This document shows, in pieces, positions 27,524 through 40,323 of a stretch of DNA of 61,536 nt (positions are counted from its first letter, which is position 1; the number at the start of each line of letters is the position of its first letter). A program made the position numbers and the translations under genes. The stretch is taken from positions 550,197 to 611,732 of the forward strand of contig NW_019775591.1 of NCBI RefSeq assembly GCF_001039355.2, read 5' to 3'. Origin of the DNA: Lingula anatina. Its lineage: Eukaryota; Brachiopoda; Lingulata; Lingulida; Lingulidae. The notes beneath the pieces were generated by a model. It did no database searches. It saw only the letters and a program-made list of their open reading frames with translations, and was not told the origin of the DNA.

Positions 27524-30500
27524 ACCATCCACACAATAGCACTGGTAACCAGCCACAAGGTCAACACAAAGGGCTCCATTCAAACATGGATCAGGATCGC
27601 AGTCATTGATGTTTGTTTCACAATGTCTTCCTTTGTAGCCTAAAAAACACAAACATATACAAAACATTTCTTTGAACAACTCAACTAAAATAGTTTTAAC
27701 TATAAAATCTTAAATATTAAAATATTAAAGACATAAAATGCATGCTTGTATTTTAAATCCTTTTTCCTGGAAATTTCAACACTTTTCTTAAATCACCAAG
27801 CTACAAGAATCCAGAAATGCAAAAAATATGATCATAATAAATTTGCAATGTACATACCACTTTAAGTCTAAAGCTTATCTTATGCACAATTGTTAAACCA
27901 CCACATAACATATCTTAAATGGTTTGTAACAGACACTTGTTTTCTACTCATCAATGACACAAAGCACCATCATTATACTAACCTGGGACACAGAGCACCA
28001 TCATTATACTAACCTGGGACACAGAGCACCATCATTATACTAACCTGGGACACAGAGCACCATCATTATACTAACCTGGGACACAGAGCACCATCATTAT
28101 ACTAACCTGGGACACAGAGCACCATCTTTATACTAACCTGGGACACAGAGCACCATCATTATACTAACCTGGGACACAGACACAAGTGTAATTTCCATCT
28201 TGTTGCTGACATGTGGCATTATTTTGACAAGGCTCGCTTGAACACAGCGGAAGGGGGATGTCGCAGAAAACTCCAGTAAATCCTAAAATTTTAATATGGG
28301 ATTGAAAAACCAAAGCAATGCCATTTAACCCTGATGGTCTCCCTGCCTCTCGGAGCCGAGATATACTCTGTTTCATGGTCGTGTTGAGGCAGGGAGACCA
28401 TTAGGGAATTAAGTGACTTGCTTTTAAGTGGGGTCAGCCATCTTTAGTCAGCAGATGTTGGCCCATATCTGGCCAAAACTGAAAATCTGTCTTTAACTTT
28501 TTGAGTTAGGAGATCAACTAACAAATCAACTAAGTCAAAAACAGCAACAAAATTAGTCAAGTACTCACCTGTGGGACAAACACACACATATCCACCAATC
28601 ATATCCATGCATGTGCTGTTACCATGACAACCATGCTGGACACAGTCATCAATGTCAGTCTCACACAGCCTGCCTGTGAAACCCACGGCACACCTGCAGG
28701 TGAAGTTGTTGTATTTTGGATGCTGGACACAGGAGGCATTGTTCATGCAGGGAAATGAGAGACAGACGTCTTCTGGAATGGTGCAGTTCTTAAAAAAAAA
28801 AAAGAACTCATGAAATTACCAAAAGGTTGACGTCATGTTTCCATGAAAAAATTCTTAGTAATTTTAGCAGTTCTTTAAATGCACTTAAAAGCCATAAGAA
28901 AGCCAAAGGATCTGGCGTCAAGCAGCCGCTGACTAGTTTTGATTTTAATAATTTTCCTTGAGATCTTTGATATCCTAAAATTGCAACACTGCCCCATTTA
29001 CATTCCTATGTTTTATCAATTCAATTAAAAAAGTTGGATGTATATCATTACACTTACGTAACATTAAGTTTCACATTTAATAAATTGAAAATATACTCAT
29101 TCACCACTGGCTAAACTTAAAAGTTTTTAAGCTATCAAAAAGCATTATTAACAAAATAAAGATAAATTATAGTGTCTACCGCTGTTGTCCGTTCTCGTAG
29201 TCTCATTCCAACGGGCAGTCCATAACTTTCTCTATCGCCAGCTCCATACAGAATCCCCATGAAGGTGGCAGCACTGTCTGTGTGGTGAATCACATGACTA
29301 CTCAGTTCTGAGGCTGTTCCAAGAACAAAGTATGTTCCAACATAGGTGGTTCCTAAATCATGATAAAAATATATATCATATAATATTTAAAATGCTGATC
29401 AGCTAGTATTATATTCCTAGTTAACATTTCTCTTTTTATTGAAATTGTAAAATGCCAAAATGCAAATAAATTTACCAGTAGAGAAATGAGCTGAATTCAA
29501 TTGAAAAATCTTAGCTTATTAGACTTCTGCAGAAACACAACTCACAAAATATCTTTATGTTACAGTGGCTTTTTTTTACAAACAGAGGTGTTTGTTTCAT
29601 TATTTTTTCAAAACTACTCCCATCAAGATTTTTAGATAAATAACCCAAGCCTGCTCTATCTACAAGATTAAATCTGAATCAGCAACATTGGGTCACTGCT
29701 TGACTACTTTGAACATTAAGGATAAGACTTATTTTTCCTGATGTCACACTACTGATTGAATCACTCTCTCAACAATTCCCCTTACCCGTTATGTTGTGCC
29801 AAATCAAATTGTTATAAATTTCACTCAGATTTCTTCCATCAAGTAACAGTCCATTCCTTGAATCTGTATCCACCACTATCAAAAAGTAGTGGGTGTAAGC
29901 AACAGCACCTTCTGAAGCTGCAGGAAGGACAAAATGAAAATCATTTCCATAATTCTCAATAGGGGGCACTAAGATCATGCTGGGGTCGGCCAGTTCGTTG
30001 GTTTGGGTACTGACTTGGCTATACACAATCTGGACCACCATGACTGGGTGATTAGCACTGATGTGGGTGTACGATGTTGATGGCAAGGTCATTTCCCATA
30101 ATTCCCCTGGGTTTTGGATCTCCCTGATGACAGACGTGCTTTGATTTTCGACACGAATGGTCGTAGCCGCAACACTTGCGATAATACGAATCACATCACC
30201 TGTAGTTCTTTGCGGAATGGGGAGAATGGCAAATTCCCTGCCCCATGATGCAACAGGCGGGATTTGCTCAGCAAGGTGGTCACGAGATATCCCAGAGCCA
30301 ACATTGGTTCGAACATTTCCACTAAACACAGCCACTGGCTTGCTTGATGTTATGTACGTCCCTGTTAAATCTGCAAACCCATCACTTTGAATTTGCACAG
30401 CGTCAAATTGATTCAGAGTCAAATTAAGGACATCTCCGTCTCTGTAGAGTGCCGAAAAATAATGGACATCAATTGGGGGATCACTGTTCTCTGGAAATTT

Positions 30501-33500
30501 GATACTGACGTTAGTGTTATTATCCACAGCTGCGATACCAAACTGTGTATTATAAGTGGGTGGAGCATAAGACACAGTGTAATATTCCGTTCCCAAAGTA
30601 TGAACAGGGAGACACAGAAAACTGTCAGTAGAAAACTCGTCCTTGTTCACGGCATACACTAAAATGTCTTCATCGGACGTGATCCTTATCCCAGATCTTT
30701 CGAAATTTGTCCCAGCCATCCTGAGGTCCACTGGAACAGTCAGCGCTCTCATCTCACCGCTGCTGACTGTCACAGTGACTGCGGGGACATCTGGTAGCAG
30801 TTTTTGCTGGAGGCGAACAGTGGCGTTGATGATGTCCTCGCGACTTGGGGTTACAAAGACTTCTAGGAGCATGTACTTTGGCTGCTCAATTCTGTTCTCC
30901 ATAAATATCAACATAAACTCTCTGCCACTGGTGTCTACCAGTTTGGTGTAGGTGTATTCTGTAAAGACAAACAGTGGTAATCAAGTAGATATTAGGCAGA
31001 ACTATGAGTGAATGATCATCAAAGTTATGAAAACAAAATTTTAATACAATAAATGTATTAACAACTGAATAACTTCAGGTCCGTAGCCAGGTGGGGTTGG
31101 GGGGTTCAAAAGAGTCGCCCTTTTCGTCAGGGAAAGGTCCATTCTTGGTAAAATTTTATCTAGGTACACAAAAGTTTCATTGTAAAAGGTCTACTTATTT
31201 GGAAAAAAAATTAAAGAACCCCCTTTTGAAATTGCTGGCTATAGGCCTGGTGACAGAACATCTTATGAAAATAAAATGTTACTACAATAAATGTATTATA
31301 AACAACTGAATAGCTTATTGTGGACTGTGACAATATAAAACTTAAATGAGTGGCTAAGCACAGCAGATGGGAGGGAGGGAAGGAAGGAGCTTAGGAGGAG
31401 GGGAAGAAAGGAATGAAGAAAGAGAGGAGAGGGAGAGAGGAAGGGGGAGAGGGAGGAAGAAAAAGAAGGAGATTGGTGGGTGAAGAACAGAAGAAAAAAA
31501 ACAGTTTTCAGGAAGGAAAGACCGAAAAACAGAGGGAAGAGAGTAAATAGGAAGAGAAAAAGTAGAGTGTGATAATCAAGACATGAAGAATAAATTACAG
31601 ATTTCTGAAATTGCATTCCTTTTAAATACACAACTTTTGTGGAGAAAAAAGCAGTCTTAAACTGAGTTTTTAACCTGAACTGGTTCATGACCAAAATGTT
31701 TCACAGAATAGTCAAATTCGGGGGAGGATACAGAGCTATTTTTTCTGACAGTCTTTCAAATTATATTTGTTGATCCATTCTCAAATTTTGACAGTCTTCT
31801 GACAGAAAAAATCAGACACCCATCAATGTAAAACTGAAAGTAAAATTGGAAGACCCAGAAGACAGCCTCAATCTGGCCCTGAAATTTATCCAAGATGGAT
31901 TTCAAATAGTCCATGGCCATCTCAGAGATGTTTAATGCAAAAGCTATACAGAGGCAACCTTTTGACTTGAATACATTGCTTCATATGACATTCCACTCAC
32001 TAACCCCTTTCAGGTGAAATAAGTGTCATCCGTGTCACCAAGCCTTCTATACAAATATACCAGTCAATTGTGACATGCTTCGATGGACTTATTCATTGTT
32101 AGAGATTCTTCATATGGGATTCTCATGATTGTACTGATACCATTATAATAGATTTCTTTGCCACGGTTCAGATTCTTCATTTAATAGTAAACTCCTTGCC
32201 TTAAACATCCAAAGGGGGTATGGGAGAATTATTTTAACCCAATTCCAGCCAACTTCTGTAAGGGGTTTGTTTCTTTGATAAAATGTAGACTTTTTCATGC
32301 AGATTATAATGAATAACTTTAACAAAAAAAAAAAAAAAAAAAAAAAAAGATGTCTAAGTGGTGAATTTGGTTCTTCTAGTCAAAGGTTCACCCTTTAGGT
32401 AACCACCCTCTCCCCCCCCCCCTCCTCCCCCTTCTTCCCTGGCACTCCTACTCCACACAAAATCTCCCACGCATACATACTAGTACACAACCTGATCCAC
32501 ATTGATTTCAAATGCCGTCCATTCTGGCTTTCCACTTGCTTACGTAAATCTGTTATTCAGAAGGTATTATGCAGACTGGTTTGGAGATGAAGGTTGATTT
32601 CAGGGCTGTAAAAGGGAGCTCAAACTGGGGATACAACAGACCATTTTTTTTCATCTTTATTTGTTTTTAACTCTTTCGAACTACGGAGTCTTTATACATA
32701 AAGAGTGCTACAAAATGGTAAGTACATGTTTCTATATAAGTTAAAGATTTATCTTTTCCTTTATTTTCAGAAGTGTTTTAATAACACACAAGCAAACACA
32801 CACCCAGAAAGAGAGAAAGAGAGAGAGAGAGAGAGAATATTGATTGACTTGTTCATTCTGATATGCAAAGAATAAGTGTAACAGTAGTTCAGTCGATCAG
32901 TAGTCAGTTTTAACTGATTAAAATCACTCACTTGACTGTGGTCACTCATTCAGACAGTCAATTATTTATAACATCCACTTTTAGATCTGTTTATAGAGAT
33001 ATTTATTAATAACTACATGTCTTCAAATATTGTCATTATATAACAATAATATAAATGAATCTTTAGTCAATGTAAATTCTTATAAAAAAGGCAAGAGCAA
33101 AACTTAAACAGTTTTGGAAATTAAAAATGTCCCAAAGAAAGTGATAAGCTTTATCATCACTCAAATGATATGCTTAATAAAAACTGAGTGTTTTTATAAT
33201 TTTGCTTTAAATTTCTAAATATTTCAAACATCCTTTCACTGATAAATTAATATCCCATTACATTACTCATAGATGACTGCACTCGAAAAAGTTCTAAATC
33301 CATTTATCATTGACACACAAATATAAAACCATTTTAAAAAGAGCTTTAGATTTCAGATTTCACTTCAACTGTTATTTAGTGTGTGTATACTCAGTAATTG
33401 GAAATTAATGCAAATTATATATATTAAGGTGCATTTTGTCATTTATCCCACTTTTTATTGCACCCAACAACCAGATAATCTGAGGGAGAATACAGACTTG

Positions 33501-36500
33501 ACCTAGCATGCTGTGATGTTAGACCTAAATACAAGAAAACTGACCTGCACTGTTGGATTTGGTACTCAGACCAGTTGTTTTCTCAGACATAGTAAGAAAG
33601 AGGAGTAAACAGTAAGGTGGATTTTCAAAAAATACACTTTAAAACAAAGAACAGGAAAAGGGAAATATATGCATCTTTGGACTGATGAAAGTGAGTACTG
33701 TAGTACCTTAACAGCCAATCATATATTTTGCTAGACAATATAAGAATTTTTGTAAGTAAGACCATTTACAATATCTACATTTACTGAAAGAGGCACATTT
33801 TTTTACTTAAAGAGTACTTTCCTTTTGTAATAGACAGATGATACAAGAAAGAGGGATATTTTTTAAGAGAGACTGATTCACTACATAGATGATGTAAAGA
33901 AGAGGGGTAGTTTTTAGCAAAGCTTTTATTTGAAGACAGATCATATCATTGATTCATAATGAAAGATATTTTAAAAACTTAATTTGCTAGTTCATGAACA
34001 AATATCTTTAGAAAGGATTTCAAAATTTGTGATATACTTCCATAAACAAATCCCTTCACGTATATTAAAGGCATACAATGTATAGTAAAGGCGCACAATC
34101 CTGCTAATTTCAGTTATGGATTTTTCTTTTATCACCATTTTATTCCCTGTTCAAAACCATTAAGAAAAATTGCAATGATATTATCACATTTTGAGTTTCA
34201 CGTGTTTCTAATTTGTACTGTTACAAGTGAAAATCATTTGAAATCTATAAAGGTCTTATGCTATTTAATCATGTATTTACCTCTAGGTTAAGCTATGGGT
34301 AAAACAGAAGAAGCTGCAGTTAAGAAATACATTGAGTGGGAAAAAGCAAGATCTGTCTATGAAGAGCACAAAAAAATCGTCTACAAACTTGGCTCAGACT
34401 ATCAGTCTGTTTGCAAGAACACAAAATCCAACAAGGAAGGATTCAAACAGCTTCAGAGAATTATACAAGACTGCTGGCTCCATCTGGAGGATTTGAGGAA
34501 AAAGATGGAGGCTGAAGCGTTTCAAGAAAAGACACCTCCCGAGAAGAGAGAGAGGCTGGTGAATCTGACAAAAGCCTTTGCAGACAACGCTAGAAAACGT
34601 AAGGCACAAGCAAAGAAGGAAGCAGAGCTAATGCAGAAATACACAGGTACTAGTATAGTATTATGAACTTATCTACATAAAAGTGATTAAATTGAAAAAT
34701 ACTTCATAATGGTTATATTGGAATCAACTATAAAAAATTATACTAGACTGATTTAATACTTCTTGTCATCACTGACAACTGAATTTCCCTTGTACAAAAA
34801 AAAGTAGTAATTCATAGAAAACCAGGATTCACAACCAGTCAGTAATATAGCAAGACAGATAAGCTTATAAATACTAGTACCGAATGAGCTGAATTCTAAA
34901 CACCACAGTGACTATCAAAATCTCTTTTTTTTCTTGCACATTCAGACATGCGCAAAAATGTTGTCCTGGCAGAAACGGAGCGCATGGACGTCGACATCAA
35001 AATATATCACGAGGAAAACCACCACATCCGAGATTCTGTCCACCTGGCCATTCAAAGCTACAAGGAACCGCTACATCAGACTTTTTTACGAATCATGCAC
35101 AGCGAAGGCACGTGCATTGCATGCTACTCGTGTTGTGCTTACTGCTGCTATTCGGAACCAATGTACGGAGTTTACGAGGATTTAAAAACACGTATAGAGA
35201 TGCTGGTGCAGAGGAAATTTGTTTACTAAGGAGTCTGTGCCCAAGAAACTTTATAGCACTTTCAGGGTCTCAGAATGTTACTGCACAAAACAGAAACAGT
35301 GGCCAGAAACTGATAAATTTATACATTCTGACTCGAACATTGTCTCAATTTCATAGGTATTTGGCATGTGTCGATTATTTAAGTAGCAACATGTACTATT
35401 CGTATTAGTCATACGACACTATTGATTGTCATTTGACATACAACAAGTCACAGGACACTTGACAGTTTGACATTATCATGACAATTTTAATACAGGTCTA
35501 TCACTTGGCAGGAGACAAGAAAAATACTTATCACTTAAATGACACCAAAAAAAAACATATTACTTAAATGACATCAAACTATCATTTTTTTAACTCACTC
35601 ATTCATTAATTGACACAAATCTGACACTTCACATCTACTTACCAGTCTTAGGACAGACACAGCTATAGTCATTGACATTATCTTGACACTTTGACACTTT
35701 TACACACGTCTTCTTACCAGTTGTAGGACAGACACAGCTGAAGACAATGACACTATATTGACACTGACATTTTAAGACACATCTACTAACCAGTTGTAGG
35801 GCAGACACAGCTGTAGCCGTTGACACTATCTTGACATGTTGAACCATCAGGGCAGGGATCTGATGCACACTCATTGATGTCACTTTGACACTGTTTGCCA
35901 GTAAAACCTTTAATTTAAAATAAAAACATTTTAAAAACATTTTAAAAACCAGGCGTACACTTATAAATGTCAATTTACAAAGTGTTTCCATAAAATCTCT
36001 ATTTAAATTGTCTTTTTGCTTATTTATTTATCTATGGTAACAAAGTATTCTAACAAGTGAAGATAATTTACTTAAGCATCTTTTAATAGTTACCTGGCAG
36101 GCAGGAACAAATGTACGTCTGCTCTTCATCATCTTCACTGCAGGTGGCGCCATTGAAACATGGCTGACTGTCACATGACCACATTTTGACCTCGCAATAC
36201 AATCCAGTATAACCTTCCACACAGCTACAGGTATAACCACCACCTTCAGCTGTCTCCAAACATGTCGCATTGTTCTGACACTGCGATCTAGCACAGGGCG
36301 TGGCGAGATTCTCGCAATACTTTCCAGTGTAGACACTGGTGCAAATGCAGGTATAGTTCGATGAAGAAACCGCTGAACATGTGGCGCCATTTTGGCACCT
36401 GTTTTCACCACAGGGGTCTAGAAGGATTTCACAATTCGGCCCCGTGTAGTTCTGTGGACATGCACATGTGTAGCTGCCATCTGATAACGACACACAGGTG

Positions 36501-37416
36501 GCGTTGTTATCACAAGGACTAGAGCTGCAGCCACTGAGTTGAGATTCACAGTTTCTCCCAGAATAAAAAGCTGGGCAATCGCAGTGGTAATCCACAGTGC
36601 CATTAGGTCTACAGGTCCCATTGTTTTGACAAGGCTGCGATAGGCATGCATTCACGACTACATCACATGTCTGTCCAGTATACGTGCTTGCACACACACA
36701 ACTGAAGTTTCCTGTTTCATCAGAAATGCATGTAGCATTGTTTTTACATGGTTGAGAATCGCAGGCACTAACCTGGATATTGCATATCCTTCCTGTGTGA
36801 AAAACCCCACAAACACAACTGAAGTTTCCCGCACTGTCAGTAACACAAGTGGCATTATTTTTGCATGGTTGTGAATCACAGGGATTTATGAAATTACTAC
36901 AAGTTTCCCCACTAAAACCAGAGGCGCAGATACAGGTGAAATTGGAATTGCCTGTACCTGAAACACAAGTACCATTATTATCACATGGGTTTGAGTCACA
37001 TGGGTCGGTCGTAATCCTCAACTCACAATATATCCCAGTATAAAAATCTGTGCATGAACATGTGAAATTTCCTTCTCCAACCAAATTGCATGTGGCATTA
37101 TTTCCACATGGACCAGACTGGCACGGGTTTAGCATGACTATGACATCACAAATTTCCCCAGTAAAACCACTCGGACAGTAGCAAGTGAAGTTTGCTTCCC
37201 CAACAGAACTACAGGTGGCATTGTTTCTACAAGGACTGGGATCACAGGGGTTTAGTTGGCTGAGGTCTACTTCGCAATTCTTGCCTGTGAAGCCACTGGG
37301 ACAAATGCAGGTGTATTCTGATTCAGACGTTATGACGCATGTTCCGTTACTCTGACACGGTCCACTGTCGCACACTGTTATTCTCTCTGTACAGTTTCTG
37401 CCTGAGAAAGATATAA

Positions 37417-37452
<36 letters not shown>

Positions 37453-37467
37453 AGGCAGATAGGTTAA

Positions 37468-37498
<31 letters not shown>

Positions 37499-40280
37499 GT
37501 AAAAGTTTTTATTTCAGTTGTGGCTATTACAAAACTATTTTTCTTGGTGCCTAACATCATTTTAAATACCACACAGGGATTAGGTACACATGAAGCCTTA
37601 CCAGTAAACCCAAACACACAACTACAGTTATATTCTCCTGGTCCCTGTGGCGGGCTGATATCATTGCAGGTGGAGCCATTACCACAGGGGCTGTAGAGAC
37701 ACAGGTTGTCGATGTCGGTACAGATGTCCCCCGTCCACCCTGGTGGGCACTGACAGTTCACTAGACCCTCAGGAGTGACCACACAGTTGGCTGAACATAA
37801 AAGAAACTGATTTTATGGACTGACCCACTAGAAATCATCTGATCCATTAGTTATTATTATTATCATTATTATTATCATTATTATTACTATTATTTCGGAA
37901 TTTATTATGTTAAAAAATTTTAACTTCAAAACTACAAAAAAAAAAAAAAATTCAACAGGTTTTCCAAACTATAACATTTTTTTTCAACAGACTTTGGTAC
38001 TTTAAAGCTGATTATTTAAATAGGTTTTCGTAACTATCAGATAAGAACTAGGCTACACCTATAAAAAGTTGTCAAACACATTTATCTTAAAATAAATCAC
38101 CTATTACCTCCATTTAAACATAAATCATCAGAGCAAGTGGTAATCACATTCTGGCACCTTGAACCCTCATACTGAAATGTGCAGTTACATGTGAAACCCA
38201 GCTCCGTGGAAGTGCATGCGCCGCCGTTCTCACATGGCTCGGACACACAGTAATCTATCGTCTCATTGCAAGTCTTTCCTGTACGTCCTTCTTGGCAAAT
38301 GCAAGAAAAGTCGTTAATCCTGTCTTGGCATGTGGCTCCATCTACACATGGTTGTGATAAACACTCATTGATTTCGGTTTCACAGTCCACACCTAAAATT
38401 TGTCAAAATATGTCTGTAAAGGGCTGCTTATTGCATGTATAATTATCACATGATAAGTGATACAGTTGCCTTTATAAACTCCTTATTTGTACTTTCTACA
38501 TAAGAAGATCTAGAAATCAATGAAAGTAAAATCTGCATAAGTGTCTTTTCAGGCAACTCCAGTACACAATAAAAGCAGACATTTTAACTAGTTTCATTAT
38601 GAACACTCAAAATATCAATAATTTTTTTTTTTCAAAAGGTAGGCTTCATTCATCCCCACCCCCTTTTGCCTACAGGCCTGTATGTAACTTACATCACATA
38701 ATACAACCACGACACATGACAGACACATGACAGACACATGACAGACACATGGTAAGATAGTCATACAATACTTCAAGTATATTCACATGGGTGAAAGTTG
38801 ACATTTCTCAACACATTTAAACCATATAAAAAAAATGATCAAAGTGAGGACTTAAAAACCCTGAAATCAGACATAATCCTGAAAACTTTCATCCATGTAT
38901 TCATCAATGGTACAATCAAATTACATTCATTGTGGTAAGTTTAAATGGAAGTAAGTGTTAAGGGCATTATTTTCATACACAAATTTCTATTGAAATTGGT
39001 GAAAAGGATTGCTCTATGTTAATTAGTGATTATGGCACTAAGCAATGCGTCAGGATGTGAGTGGAGAAAATAAAACCAGATAAAAGGGAGAAGATATATT
39101 TGTACATACTGCAGAATTGCAGAGAAGAGAAATGGTTGCAAATGTTAATTAATGAAGGATTGAAAAAAAAAGTGACGAGCGAAAGCATGCATTTGAAACA
39201 TTATACAAATAAATAAAAGAAAAATCCCAATGGAGTACAGAAACAAAACTTAGCTAAAACAAGTGTGGATTTGTGGTAATGACAAAGTTTTAGAGCAAAA
39301 CTCAGACTAATGAACAACTAAGGGTGCGTTCACCAACCCTGCAAGTATTTTCCTTGAATGCAATAAAATTAACAAATTACTAGTAACACGCCTCCACTTG
39401 GTATTGAGTAGAATACAGAAAAGCTGGTGATTATATGCCATCGAGTACTTTGGAAACAAGAGGAGGCGTGTCCTTGTGATCGCACCCTCAGACAATACAA
39501 CATAAAGACAGCATGAAGACACCTGTAAATCCCGGAACACAGGAGCAGGAATAGCCGAGGAAAAAATCATGACACGTTGCGCCATGCTGGCATGGAGCGC
39601 TGCTGCAATTGCTGTGCAGAGAGTCACAATTGGAGCCTGTAGGTAACGTAAATAAATAAATAAAGATAAATAAAAGAATGAGAAGATGTCTACAAGGTTA
39701 TATGATATCATAAAAAAAATTTCAAAAATGAATAATGAAAATGAATCAGATTATATAATACAATAAAAGAATAACAAGCTGTCTATTAAATCACATGATA
39801 GCATAAATAACTTATAATTTTATAGAGATAAATGAATATAAGAAATCTACCTACCTATATCATATCATAACATTTAGAAAGAAATAAAATTAATAGAGAG
39901 ATATATCAGATTATTTCAACCATTAGCTCTGTATTATGTGTGATAGATTCAGTAAGGTAATAATTAACTGTCTTCTTTCATAGTGAAATGAAACATATAA
40001 TAGCAATTTTTTATTGCTTTAAATTAAGTACCAGTACTCGATTTTGACTGGGGTTTTCAAGATTATGGCAGACTAAGATGGTATTATCAACTTAAAAGCC
40101 ATTTTGTGTTTTATAAATTCATTAATTACCAATCAAGGTGTCTAAGGAGCCAGTTCTTACCTGTATATCCAGGATGACACTGACAGCGATAGACACCTGG
40201 TGACACGGTGACACATGTGCCATTGTTACATATACCTGAGGTACATGCCCCTAGCACGTTTTCACACATGGACCCTGGGG

Positions 40281-40323
<43 letters not shown>

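Larger units (their letters stand above)
30959..35790. other. Large EYS intron 7 hosting a nested plus-strand gene
   Basis: This 4.8-kb intron is the largest in the gene. Apart from the nested gene (34287-35229) it contains a MITE-like element (31076-31249), a purine-rich tract (31360-31560), a poly(A) run at 32323-32348, a (C)n run near 32407, and degenerate exon 7 copies (35641-35760). No other EYS exon is evident. Confidence 0.65.

Noticed and set aside
30959-35790. Two separate genes split at the 4.8-kb intron
   Set aside because: Exons 7 and 8 join in phase. The EYS-type start lies on one side and EYS-type LamG region on the other, with no promoter-like start or signal peptide at exon 8. 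Kept as a caveat rather than as the model.
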